DNA of 34,494 nt from the NCBI GenBank assembly GCA_902536545.1, contig CACAXS010000009.1:1-34494 (forward strand), written 5' to 3'. The notes below the pieces were generated by a model. That model was not told the origin of the DNA and ran no database searches. It saw only the letters and a program-made list of their open reading frames with translations. Positions 17,713 through 24,483 of the stretch are shown here, in pieces (positions within the stretch are counted from its first letter, which is position 1; every line of letters starts with the position of its first letter). This DNA is from an uncultured Prochlorococcus sp. (GTDB taxonomy: Bacteria > Cyanobacteriota > Cyanobacteriia > PCC-6307 > Cyanobiaceae). A program made the position numbers and the translations under genes.

Positions 17713-17861
17713 TATTTTTATAATAAATTTATTCGAAGTAAATTTTTAATTCTAAAATTTGATTCTATCTATAATAGAAATACTAATCAATAAAAATTTT
17801 TACAAATTTTTTAATCTTATATTTCCCTCTAATAAAAGATTTTTGTATTCCATAAGTAGCC

Positions 17862-18281
17862 ATGATTTATTCTAAGAATAAAGTTAATTTAATATTTTTT
17901 AGAAATATCACTTATTTAGTCCTTTCGATTATCCTTTTCTTTTGTATTTCAATAAAAAAATCAGATGCTTTGCCTCATGAATGGGTTGGAATTCCTAAAA
18001 GTGAATATGGAGAGCAATTATGGGATAGGCAAAGTATAAAAAGGAATAAGGATGGTTCTGTGAGAGTATTGAGTAAATTTATTCCCAAAACAAAAAGTGA
18101 AATTACTAAGGATATTTTCTATACAATGGATATAAATTGTTTTGAAAAATCATTTAGAGATGTTGATGTCTCAATAGATGAAGCAAATAGTAATTTCAAT
18201 GATTTAGCTGATTGGCAAGATCCAAATGGCGATGAACTGATTTTGGGTGTTATTGGTCAAGTCTGTAGAGTCGAAAACTAA
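17862..18281 (+). CDS. Secreted protein of unknown function
   Basis: A 139-residue protein with a long basic N-terminus and hydrophobic core (about 11-30), with a likely signal-peptidase site after SDA at 36. The mature part opens HEWVGIPKSEYGEQLWDRQSIKRNKDGSVRVLSKFIPK and contains two Cys (DINCFEK and GQVCRVEN) placed to form a disulphide. The pattern Trp-x, then Asp-x-x-Ser-Ile-x-Arg, then VRV, then Cys resembles small periplasmic surface-adhesin-E-like domains, but this is a weak resemblance from memory. The gene lies just outside the tRNA-Phe insertion, upstream of the left repeat. Confidence 0.7.
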   Translation: MIYSKNKVNLIFFRNITYLVLSIILFFCISIKKSDALPHEWVGIPKSEYGEQLWDRQSIKRNKDGSVRVLSKFIPKTKSEITKDIFYTMDINCFEKSFRDVDVSIDEANSNFNDLADWQDPNGDELILGVIGQVCRVEN

Positions 18282-18340
18282 AAACTTTAATTTATAAAAA
18301 AAATACGAAAAAATTACGATTTCCTAATGTCTTGAAAGTA

Positions 18341-18366
18341 TAAAACCGTGTTATAGAAAGGGTTTA
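18341..18366 (-). terminator. Relic of a tRNA-Phe downstream hairpin at the left repeat
   Basis: The 26 bases left of the duplicated tRNA end share about two thirds of their positions, without gaps, with the sequence in the same place beside the intact tRNA. They can form an imperfect AAACC/GGTTT stem. This looks like a diverged copy of the tRNA-Phe terminator. Confidence 0.45.
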
Positions 18367-18390
18367 AAGGTGCCAGGACCCAGATTTGAA
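18362..18390 (-). repeat. Left direct repeat: displaced 3' end of tRNA-Phe (att-like)
   Basis: 29 bases match 19795-19823 with one mismatch (18366 versus 19799); 24 of them (18367-18390) are identical. Bases 18371-18390 are exactly the last 20 bases of tRNA-Phe from the start of the T-loop to the discriminator base. The similarity stops sharply at the T-loop boundary, so this is not a whole tRNA pseudogene. The pattern is what integration into a tRNA 3' end leaves behind: the old 3' end is pushed to the far side of the insert. Confidence 0.85.
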
Positions 18391-18682
18391 GAGGATCCTA
18401 GTTCCTTGTAACATAAGTTATATCAGGGTGTCTGAGAGATATATGATCGCCTGTACTGCATGAAATGTACTGCAAAAATTATATTATTCATTTCTATGAA
18501 CGGATTTTTGATAATTCAATGCAGTACAAAAAATTGGTAAAATTACCTGATTTGTTTTGGTCTGATGGAAATCAGAGATCTCCATACAAACAAAAGCGAA
18601 ACAAAAATACTTTATTACTAATAAGTGATTGCTAGGGTTATTTTTGAACTAGAGTATATCCAAATAAAAGGGTGTTTACATT
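18391..18682. other. Non-coding left end of the element
   Basis: This 292-base stretch is part of the 401-base gap before the cargo gene and has no plausible gene. It contains three copies of the 9-base repeat (18452-18528) and a 7-base inverted repeat (CTGATTT at 18547-18553, AAATCAG at 18569-18575, 15-base loop). The sequence AAAGGGTG at 18667-18674 is a possible ribosome binding site for the ATG at 18683. Confidence 0.6.
18452..18528. repeat. Left cluster of TGTACTGCA repeats
   Basis: Exact TGTACTGCA occurs at 18452-18460 and 18466-18474 in direct orientation, and its reverse complement TGCAGTACA at 18520-18528. A matching cluster lies at the right end of the element in mirrored order. 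Such short repeats near both ends of an integrative element are typical of arm-type binding sites for a recombinase or its directionality factor; that role is inferred. Confidence 0.7.
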
Positions 18683-19660
18683 ATGAGCAAGTATAATCTT
18701 GGACTCAAATTCAAAGAAAGTATCCTTCGCTTATCAAGCCTGACAAGTAAACAAAAACTTGAACTTTTAGAAAATTTAGCGAACGAAGAAGGTGAAAAAG
18801 ATATAGAAATTTTGAAAGCTATTGTAAGAACTAAAAATATATTGGACTTGTTTTTGAAAGATGAAAAAAGTAAAGAAGAAAAAGTCAATATAAAAAATGA
18901 AATTTTCAGACTTGAAAAATTTTATAGTCAACATCAAACTTTAGAATTATGTGATTTCATGAGTGCTTTTGATTCCTTCTATGGTGAGATCAAGGATGAA
19001 ATATTATTACCTAAGGAAGAAAAAGAAATCCTAGATACAAATAATTCTTCTTTCCAAAATCTAGAAATCAACAGAACATCAAAATCAAAGAATAAAGATT
19101 CCCTTTTAGGAAAATTACAAAGTTTCGGAGGATCCTTTGGAAGCTTTCTGTTCATAGTTGGGATATTTACGCTAAAGGATATTATCAGAGCAAATTTATC
19201 TTTTTGGTTTCGTATCAACAGAATGGAATTAGGTTTTATTCAGGCAAAACTTTTTTCAGCAGGATCTTTTGCTTTAGGAGGCATAATATTAGCCTCTTAC
19301 GGATTTTTTGCTATGGAACTCTTTTCTCGATCATCTACTGAGATAAAAATAATTCCTAAGGAAACTCTAAAGCCATTTCAACAAAGACAGAAAAATAGTA
19401 AACCTTGGCTTGTTGGGATTTTAGTAGGTTTAGTTTCTCCACTAGTCTTTAGTCTTATTTATGCAGTGAGGCATAAAGACTGGAGAATATTTGTTTATCC
19501 AATGTGGATATTCTTTTCCATCTCATTTTTAGTAATCCCAGCGGTGATTGGGATGAATTCTTATAAAATATATTTGCAGATATTCTCAGGCTTTATAGCC
19601 TATGTAATTGTAAGAAACAATAAATCATCAATCAAAATTGAGGATAATTCAAGTATCTAA
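18683..19660 (+). CDS. Cargo gene: unknown protein with soluble helical head and membrane C-terminal half
   Basis: A 325-residue protein. Residues 1-140 are soluble, highly charged and probably helical (Lys/Glu/Leu-rich, no catalytic motif recognised). From about 147 there are about five hydrophobic segments: 150-168, 188-212, 241-262, 270-291 and 296-310. Between the second and third lies a polar loop (213-240) with several Lys/Gln. The segment SKPWLVGILVGLVSPLVFSLIYAVRHKDWRIFVYPMWIFF is a striking membrane hairpin. No known family recognised. As the only gene between the two tRNA-Phe repeats it is the element's cargo; a defence, exclusion or envelope role is possible but not shown. The ATG at 18683 has an upstream AAAGGG at reasonable spacing. 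Confidence 0.82.
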   Translation: MSKYNLGLKFKESILRLSSLTSKQKLELLENLANEEGEKDIEILKAIVRTKNILDLFLKDEKSKEEKVNIKNEIFRLEKFYSQHQTLELCDFMSAFDSFYGEIKDEILLPKEEKEILDTNNSSFQNLEINRTSKSKNKDSLLGKLQSFGGSFGSFLFIVGIFTLKDIIRANLSFWFRINRMELGFIQAKLFSAGSFALGGIILASYGFFAMELFSRSSTEIKIIPKETLKPFQQRQKNSKPWLVGILVGLVSPLVFSLIYAVRHKDWRIFVYPMWIFFSISFLVIPAVIGMNSYKIYLQIFSGFIAYVIVRNNKSSIKIEDNSSI

Positions 19661-19704
19661 GTATTTTTTTATCCAAGAAAATTTTATGGACGTATCACCG
19701 AAAA

Positions 19705-19761
19705 TGCAGGACAGTTCTGGGTATCTACTTATATCAAATTATGAACTGCAACTGTACTGCA
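19705..19761. repeat. Right cluster of TGTACTGCA-type repeats
   Basis: One exact copy lies at 19753-19761 in direct orientation. A one-mismatch direct copy (TGAACTGCA) lies at 19742-19750, and a one-mismatch inverted copy (TGCAGGACA) at 19705-19713. The order reverse-forward-forward mirrors the left cluster's forward-forward-reverse. All lie between the cargo gene stop and the tRNA. Confidence 0.62.
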
Positions 19762-19773
19762 CTCTAAAAAACG

Positions 19774-19798
19774 AAAAACCCTGTCTATGACAGAGTTT
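19774..19798 (-). terminator. Intrinsic terminator downstream of tRNA-Phe
   Basis: AAAC (19776-19779) pairs with GTTT (19795-19798), then one mismatch, then CTGTC (19781-19785) pairs with GACAG (19789-19793) around a three-base loop. Read on the minus strand the hairpin is followed by a run of T. It starts 5 bases beyond the tRNA 3' end and should end tRNA-Phe transcription. Confidence 0.7.
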
Positions 19799-19823
19799 GA
19801 AGGTGCCAGGACCCAGATTTGAA
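19795..19823 (-). repeat. Right direct repeat at the 3' end of intact tRNA-Phe (att-like)
   Basis: This is the partner of 18362-18390: 24 identical bases (19800-19823) and 28 of 29 over the longer span. It covers the tRNA 3' end from the T-loop to the discriminator plus 9 bases downstream. The element is presumed to have brought this copy in, restoring a complete tRNA. Confidence 0.85.
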
Positions 19824-19876
19824 CTGGGGACACGGCGATTTTCAGTCGCCTGCTCTACCAACTGAGCTATCCCGGC
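19804..19876 (-). tRNA. trnF: tRNA-Phe (GAA)
   Basis: 73 bases fold as a full cloverleaf. The acceptor GCCGGGA pairs with TCCTGGC (one G-U). The D-arm is GCTC/GAGC, and the anticodon arm GGCGA/TCGCC holds loop CTGAAAA with anticodon GAA. The T-arm CCCAG/CTGGG has loop TTCAAAT, and the discriminator is A. A complete CCA is not encoded. Its last 20 bases are duplicated 1,433 bp away. Confidence 0.97.
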
Positions 19877-19967
19877 TCTAACATCTATACTCTAAATTAA
19901 GATGCGTAGTTTGTGAAACCCTTTTGATTAAAAATTTTATATCTTCATCAAATATCCAAAAAAACTT

Positions 19968-21197
19968 TTATTTTGAGTTAATCGCAAGCAAGGCAGTACC
20001 AAATGAAGTAGTTTTTCTACAAGAAGCTATTGGTATATTGATAATTTTTTCTCTTATTTTTCTCCACTGAGGGTTTTTTGAACCTCCACCAATAGTAATA
20101 ATTTTTTTTGGAAATGAACCTGTTAGTTCGCCTAGTTTTTCCCAACCTCTCAATTCGATCCTAGCAAGACCCTCGAATAATGCATGTAGATAAAGTGAGT
20201 CACTTACTGGCCTTGGACCAAGTATCGGTTCTAAATTAGAATTATTAACAGGAAATCTCTCTCCTTTACTATTAAGAGGTAAAAGATTTAATGAAGTGTT
20301 TTCTGATGGATTTATTTGTCGACTGAGCTCCTTTATTTCTAAATCAGAGAAAAACTTTGACAGGATACCGCATCCTGCGTTTGATGCTCCTCCACATATC
20401 CAATGGCCGTTTACTCTATGGTTTGTAATTCCTTGTTTTTTTATAGGGTTATCAATAATTTTTTTTACTACAAGAGTTGTTCCTAAAACTGTGAGACCAT
20501 CTTCTTTACCTAAACCTGCAGCTATTACACTTGCATTAGAGTCAGTGGTGCCTGAGATTAATATTAATTTCTTATTCAAGTTAAATCTCTCTGCTAAATC
20601 AAAATTCACTTGTCCAATAATTTTCCCACTTTTTATTATTTGAGGTAGGCATTTTTGCCATGAAGTATTGAGATAACTTTTTGGCCATGATTCTTTTTTT
20701 AGATCCCAACCAAGTTTTAAATTATTGCCTTCTTCTCCATGAGTCCAATCTTTTAAAAACCAACCTGTGATCCAATCAGATTGATGTCGTAAAAGTATAT
20801 TTGTCCCATATTTATCTATCAGTTTTAATGCTTTAGCAAGACTACTGTATGGAGTTCGCAGATGATCTTCTCCAGAAGTTAAGGATTCAAGAAGGATCTT
20901 ATGTTCATTACATGCTTGGTCATAGGGTATTGCTTCTCCTATCGGCTCTCCTTGCAAATCGGATGGGATTAACGTTCCTGATGTGCCTGATATAGCCAAT
21001 TTATTTAGATTAATTTTTACCTCTATAGGTAAACTAGCTAAAAGATTTTCACAAGAATTGATCCAAGAAATTGGATTTTTAAAGCTGTATGAATAAGGCA
21101 CTGAATTTGAATATACTAATTTCTTATCAAGATTAATTATTGATATTCTTGCACCACTGGTTCCAAAATCTAACCCTCCATAAAAATTATCAGGCAT
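19968..21197 (-). CDS. FGGY-family sugar kinase, D-ribulose/xylulose kinase-like
   Basis: A 409-residue carbohydrate kinase of the FGGY family. The N-terminal phosphate loop is GGLDFGTSGARISIINLD. Later motifs are ISGTSGTLIPSD, PYDQACNE, GTTDSNASVIAAGLGKEDGLTVLGTTLVVKK and the C-terminal adenosine-site IITIGGGSKNPQWRKIREKIINIPI. Its length and motif spacing resemble the short cyanobacterial/plant kinases (SePSK, AtXK-1), reported to act on D-ribulose rather than xylulose; the substrate here is not proven. The ATG at 21197 was chosen because it starts right before the conserved fold and avoids a 61-base overlap with metK. It leaves an 11-bp gap, so metK and the kinase are probably cotranscribed. 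Confidence 0.87.
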   Translation of the reverse strand: MPDNFYGGLDFGTSGARISIINLDKKLVYSNSVPYSYSFKNPISWINSCENLLASLPIEVKINLNKLAISGTSGTLIPSDLQGEPIGEAIPYDQACNEHKILLESLTSGEDHLRTPYSSLAKALKLIDKYGTNILLRHQSDWITGWFLKDWTHGEEGNNLKLGWDLKKESWPKSYLNTSWQKCLPQIIKSGKIIGQVNFDLAERFNLNKKLILISGTTDSNASVIAAGLGKEDGLTVLGTTLVVKKIIDNPIKKQGITNHRVNGHWICGGASNAGCGILSKFFSDLEIKELSRQINPSENTSLNLLPLNSKGERFPVNNSNLEPILGPRPVSDSLYLHALFEGLARIELRGWEKLGELTGSFPKKIITIGGGSKNPQWRKIREKIINIPIASCRKTTSFGTALLAINSK

Positions 21198-21208
21198 TGA
21201 AAAATAAC

Positions 21209-22450
21209 TTATAAAAAGATTTCGGAAGCCTCTACTAATTGGGCTGCTTTTTCTTCTACATTTTCCCAAGGGAGATCAAGATCTCTTCTACCAAAATGTC
21301 CATAGGATGCAGTTTTTCTAAAAAATTTGCCTCCCATTTTTTTGGGTAGATTTCTTAGGTTAAATTCTTTTATTATTGCTGCTGGTCTTAAATCAAAGTT
21401 GTCTTTAATTAGCTCATTCAAATTAGCTTGTGAAATAACACCTGTATCAAAAGTTTCGACGAGAATGGAAATTGGTTTTGCTACTCCAATTGCATAACTT
21501 AATTGTACTTCTGCTTTTTTTGCCAATTTCGCCTTAACTATGCTTTTAGCTACATAACGCGCGGCATAAGCGGCTGATCTATCTACTTTTGTAGGATCTT
21601 TACCTGAGAATGCCCCTCCTCCGTGTCTTGCATATCCACCATAGGTATCTACAATAATTTTTCTGCCAGTAAGCCCCGCATCTCCTTGAGGACCGCCTAC
21701 GACAAATTTCCCCGTGGGGTTTACTAGAAATCTTGTTTTGCTAATGTTTGGTTTGATTTCTAAATCTTCAGTAGCAGGAATTACAACATGGGTCCATAAA
21801 TCTTCTTTAATTCTTTGACGAATTTCTTCTTCATTTGTTATTCCGTCTATCTCAGGTTTATGTTGAGTTGAAATTAAAATTGTATTGATAGAGACTGGTA
21901 AACCTTTTTCGTAATCAATGCTTACTTGGGTTTTTCCATCAGGGAGTAGATAATTTAGGACTTCTTCATGTCTGACTTTAGCAAGTTGAATGGCTAATCT
22001 ATGAGCCAAGCTAATCGGTAAGGGCATTAATTCTGGCGTTTCATCGCATGCATAGCCGAACATAATGCCTTGGTCACCAGCTCCAGTATTATCTTCCAAA
22101 TCTTCGTTAATATCATCTGCTTCATTTACTCCTTGAGAAATATCCGGTGATTGCTCGTCAAGTGCTACTAAAACAGCACAACTATTTGAGTCAAAACCAC
22201 CTGCTTTATAGCCTTCATATCCAATTTCTCTAATAACATTTCTAACAAGTTTTATATAATCGATTTGAGCTCTTGAGGTTATTTCTCCAGTAAGTAAACA
22301 AAGACCCGTATTTACAACAGTTTCGCATGCAACCCTGCTTTCTGGATCTTCTGTCAATAAAGCATCTAAAACAGCGTCACTAATTTGATCACATATCTTG
22401 TCAGGATGACCTTCAGTAACAGATTCTGAAGTGAAAATGAAATCACTCAT
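21209..22450 (-). CDS. metK: S-adenosylmethionine synthetase
   Basis: A 413-residue enzyme that makes S-adenosylmethionine from methionine and ATP. Hallmarks are [25 protein letters not shown], the nucleotide-binding [64 protein letters not shown] and the C-terminal [13 protein letters not shown]. The length matches the family. It lies 133 bp downstream of rpsA on the same strand; no SAM-type riboswitch fold was recognised in that gap. SAM feeds chlorophyll methylation, PrmC and polyamine routes, the last linking to mtnP. Confidence 0.97.
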   Translation of the reverse strand: MSDFIFTSESVTEGHPDKICDQISDAVLDALLTEDPESRVACETVVNTGLCLLTGEITSRAQIDYIKLVRNVIREIGYEGYKAGGFDSNSCAVLVALDEQSPDISQGVNEADDINEDLEDNTGAGDQGIMFGYACDETPELMPLPISLAHRLAIQLAKVRHEEVLNYLLPDGKTQVSIDYEKGLPVSINTILISTQHKPEIDGITNEEEIRQRIKEDLWTHVVIPATEDLEIKPNISKTRFLVNPTGKFVVGGPQGDAGLTGRKIIVDTYGGYARHGGGAFSGKDPTKVDRSAAYAARYVAKSIVKAKLAKKAEVQLSYAIGVAKPISILVETFDTGVISQANLNELIKDNFDLRPAAIIKEFNLRNLPKKMGGKFFRKTASYGHFGRRDLDLPWENVEEKAAQLVEASEIFL

Positions 22451-22583
22451 TTACAAATAATTTTGAAACTAGACTTCATCCTAAATTAGACTATCGTTAC
22501 AAATCAATCATTGTAAATTAAATAATACTTGTACGAAAATAATAAGGCTTAAGTTCTGCTATTCTTGCAAAAAAAATTAGAAT

Positions 22584-23675
22584 TTATACTTTTTCAGCTG
22601 ACGCTCTTGGGATCTCTTCGTTATCGTCTGTTTGTTCAAATAACATTTGTTTATATTTCGCAGCCATTTCTTCAGCTTTACTAAAAACTTTTTGAGGGTC
22701 AGTTAACATATCTCCTGGTTCAGGTTCAAGTGCTTTAGTAGATAATGAAATTCGCCCTCTTTCTGAATCAAGGTCAATTATCATAACTTTCATTTGGTCA
22801 TTCACATTTAAAACATTATGAGGAGTTTCAATGTGTTCATGACTAATCTCAGAAATGTGCAATAGCCCACTAACTCCACCAATATCAATAAAGGCTCCAT
22901 AAGGTTTAATACCTTTTACAGAACCAACAACAACTTCCCCTACTTCAAGCCGGTTCATTTTTTTCTCAACCAAAGCTCTTCTATGACTAAGTACTAATCT
23001 ATTTCTCTCTTCATCAACTTCAAGAAATTTTAAAGGTAAATATTCACCTTCTAAGTCATCCTTAATTTTTCGAGCACTTATATGAGAGCCTGGTATAAAA
23101 CCTCTTAAGCCTTCTACCCTAACAAGAGCTCCGCCTCTGTTTGTTGCAAAAACTTCGGAATATATGGTTGCATCTTCTTTTTGGAGTTGTCTAACCCTTT
23201 CCCATGCTCTTTGGTATTCAATTCTTCTAATGGAGAGGGCTAATTGGCCATCTTCATTTTCTTCGCTCATTATGAAAAATTCTCTACTTTCTGAAGGTTG
23301 TAAAACATCATTTAGTCCTTCAACTCTATTTATTGAAACCTCCTGAACAGGCATAAAAGCAGCTGTTTTTGCCCCTATATCTATCATGGCCCCTTTGGGC
23401 TCTAAAGCAAAAACGGTACCTTTAACAAGATCGCCAGGCTTAAAGTTATAGTCATACTTACCTAAAAGTGATGCAAATTCTTCTTGTGTGAATCCTGCGT
23501 TGTCAAAATCCGTATTTGTTCTGCTTGAAGAAGAATCTGCTGAAGGGATATCGCTCTTCTCGAATGATAAATCTTCCTCATTTTGGGATCCTGAATTATT
23601 GTTTAACTCAGAGGAATTTTTAATTTCTTGATCCTCAGAAAGTTCTTTAATAGTTTGAGAAGAATTTTCGTTCAT
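22584..23675 (-). CDS. rpsA: 30S ribosomal protein S1
   Basis: A 363-residue protein with an acidic Ser-rich N-terminal region (1-70) and three S1 RNA-binding domains: about 80-150 (GDLVKGTVFALEPKGAMIDIGAKTAAFMP), 165-235 (GGALVRVEGLRGFIPGSHIS) and 250-320 (GEVVVGSVKGIKPYGAFIDIGGVSGLLHISEIS). Three domains is the cyanobacterial and plastid S1 form, compared with six in E. coli. S1 helps load mRNA on the ribosome, which matters where Shine-Dalgarno sequences are rare, as in this window. A 15-base perfect inverted repeat lies in its 5' leader. Confidence 0.95.
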   Translation of the reverse strand: MNENSSQTIKELSEDQEIKNSSELNNNSGSQNEEDLSFEKSDIPSADSSSSRTNTDFDNAGFTQEEFASLLGKYDYNFKPGDLVKGTVFALEPKGAMIDIGAKTAAFMPVQEVSINRVEGLNDVLQPSESREFFIMSEENEDGQLALSIRRIEYQRAWERVRQLQKEDATIYSEVFATNRGGALVRVEGLRGFIPGSHISARKIKDDLEGEYLPLKFLEVDEERNRLVLSHRRALVEKKMNRLEVGEVVVGSVKGIKPYGAFIDIGGVSGLLHISEISHEHIETPHNVLNVNDQMKVMIIDLDSERGRISLSTKALEPEPGDMLTDPQKVFSKAEEMAAKYKQMLFEQTDDNEEIPRASAEKV

Positions 23676-23689
23676 TTGTTGTATCGCAG

Positions 23690-23704
23690 ACTACCTAAGG
23701 TAGT
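23690..23704. promoter_or_regulatory. Perfect inverted repeat in the rpsA leader
   Basis: ACTACCT, A, AGGTAGT forms a perfect 15-base inverted repeat 15 to 29 bases upstream of the rpsA start codon. It could be an operator for a dimeric regulator, or a small mRNA structure used in S1 autoregulation. Neither is proven. Confidence 0.4.
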
Positions 23705-23784
23705 TAGAAAGGAATGCTACTAGCCTGCAAACCAATAGCAAAAATTACTTGTGATATGTATTCTACACTTTAAGATGCTGTATT

Positions 23785-24264
23785 CTATGAAATTGATGCT
23801 AATTGGTTTTTAGAACTTCCTTTTAGAGATTCAAGGGTAGAAATAAAATCTTTTACCCCATTAAATTTTCTGTAAACTGAGGCGTATCTTATATAAGCGA
23901 CTTCGTTTTCTTTCCTAAGATTTTTAAGTATTAATTCCCCGATATGTGAAGACTTAATATCTTTATTAGAGTCTTGAACGATTTGCGATTCAATTCCATC
24001 TACGAAATTAATAATTGCTTCACTACTGAAGTTAGTCTTTTCGCAAGCTCTTGATATACCAGTAAATAGTTTTTGTTTATCAAATAATTCTCTGCCACCA
24101 TCTTTTTTTATAACAGAAACTGGCATTGATTCCACTCTTTCATAAGTTGTAAATCTAAAGCTGCAATTTAAGCACTCTCTCCTTCTCCGAACACTTTTAC
24201 CACTATCAGCAGATCTTGATTCCAAAACTCTACTATCCGTGTTTTGACAAGTTGGACACTGCAT
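23785..24264 (-). CDS. nrdR: Transcriptional regulator NrdR
   Basis: A 159-residue repressor of ribonucleotide reductase genes. It has an N-terminal zinc ribbon (Cys3, Cys6, Cys31, Cys34 in MQCPTCQ and [16 protein letters not shown]) and an ATP-cone domain (about 46-136, [31 protein letters not shown]) that senses ATP/dATP. The ATG at 24264 was chosen over an in-frame start eight codons upstream, because NrdR proteins begin directly at the first zinc-binding Cys pair. A strong terminator separates it from psbT. Confidence 0.96.
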   Translation of the reverse strand: MQCPTCQNTDSRVLESRSADSGKSVRRRRECLNCSFRFTTYERVESMPVSVIKKDGGRELFDKQKLFTGISRACEKTNFSSEAIINFVDGIESQIVQDSNKDIKSSHIGELILKNLRKENEVAYIRYASVYRKFNGVKDFISTLESLKGSSKNQLASIS

Positions 24265-24323
24265 ATGGTGAAATAAACTGCACTTCAACTCTAATAGTAG
24301 AGTAATATTCTAATTATGAAAAG

Positions 24324-24359
24324 TAAAAAACCTCTTGTTAAAGAGGTTTTTTTTACTTT
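24324..24359 (-). terminator. Intrinsic terminator between psbT and nrdR
   Basis: AACCTCTT (24331-24338) pairs with AAGAGGTT (24343-24350) around the loop GTTA, extended by A/T pairs on both sides. Runs of T follow in both directions, so it may work both ways. On the minus strand it lies just downstream of psbT and should end the psbB-psbT transcript. It is the clearest terminator in the window. Confidence 0.88.
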
Positions 24360-24361
24360 GT

Positions 24362-24460
24362 TCATTTTCTATCAAATTTAGGAGGGTCTCTAAAGGCGAC
24401 AGCAAAGAATAGGGTAACAACTGCGAGAGTTAGAATAAGAACGTAGGCGAAAGCTTCCAT
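24362..24460 (-). CDS. psbT: Photosystem II protein T
   Basis: A 32-residue frame translated by eye: [20 protein letters not shown], then [12 protein letters not shown] and stop. One membrane helix followed by the conserved RDPPKF tail identifies PsbT, which lies at the PSII dimer interface near the D1 acceptor side. It starts 23 bp after the psbB stop on the same strand, the usual psbB-psbT order, and is followed at once by the terminator. Confidence 0.96.
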   Translation of the reverse strand: MEAFAYVLILTLAVVTLFFAVAFRDPPKFDRK

Positions 24461-24483
24461 AAGATTAAGTAATAAAGTTTAGT

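Larger units (their letters stand above)
18391..19823. mobile_element. Small tRNA-Phe-associated integrative element without an integrase
   Basis: The interval is bounded by the displaced tRNA 3' end on the left and the intact tRNA-Phe on the right; equivalent repeat positions are 1,433 bp apart. It holds one gene (18683-19660), two non-coding ends with mirrored clusters of a 9-base repeat, and nothing resembling a tyrosine recombinase on either strand. It is best read as a non-autonomous satellite, or the deleted remnant of a larger tRNA-targeted island. Prochlorococcus is known for tRNA-associated islands and the tRNA-targeting tycheposon elements; membership of that group is inferred. The boundaries assume crossover within the identical 24-base core. 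Confidence 0.72.

Noticed and set aside
18371-18390. A second, decayed tRNA-Phe gene.
   Set aside because: Only the 3' 20 bases match perfectly and the match ends sharply at the T-loop; decay would leave scattered similarity across the whole tRNA. An att-type duplication fits better.
20296-20643. 115-codon plus-strand frame inside the sugar kinase.
   Set aside because: Antisense to conserved kinase motifs and with no protein-like features of its own.
21198-21269. 24-codon upstream extension of the sugar kinase into metK.
   Set aside because: It overlaps conserved metK coding sequence by 61 bases, and the kinase fold starts directly after the ATG at 21197.
22451-22583. SAM riboswitch upstream of metK.
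   Set aside because: metK is on the minus strand and this gap is its leader, but no conserved riboswitch core or terminator/antiterminator pair could be recognised.
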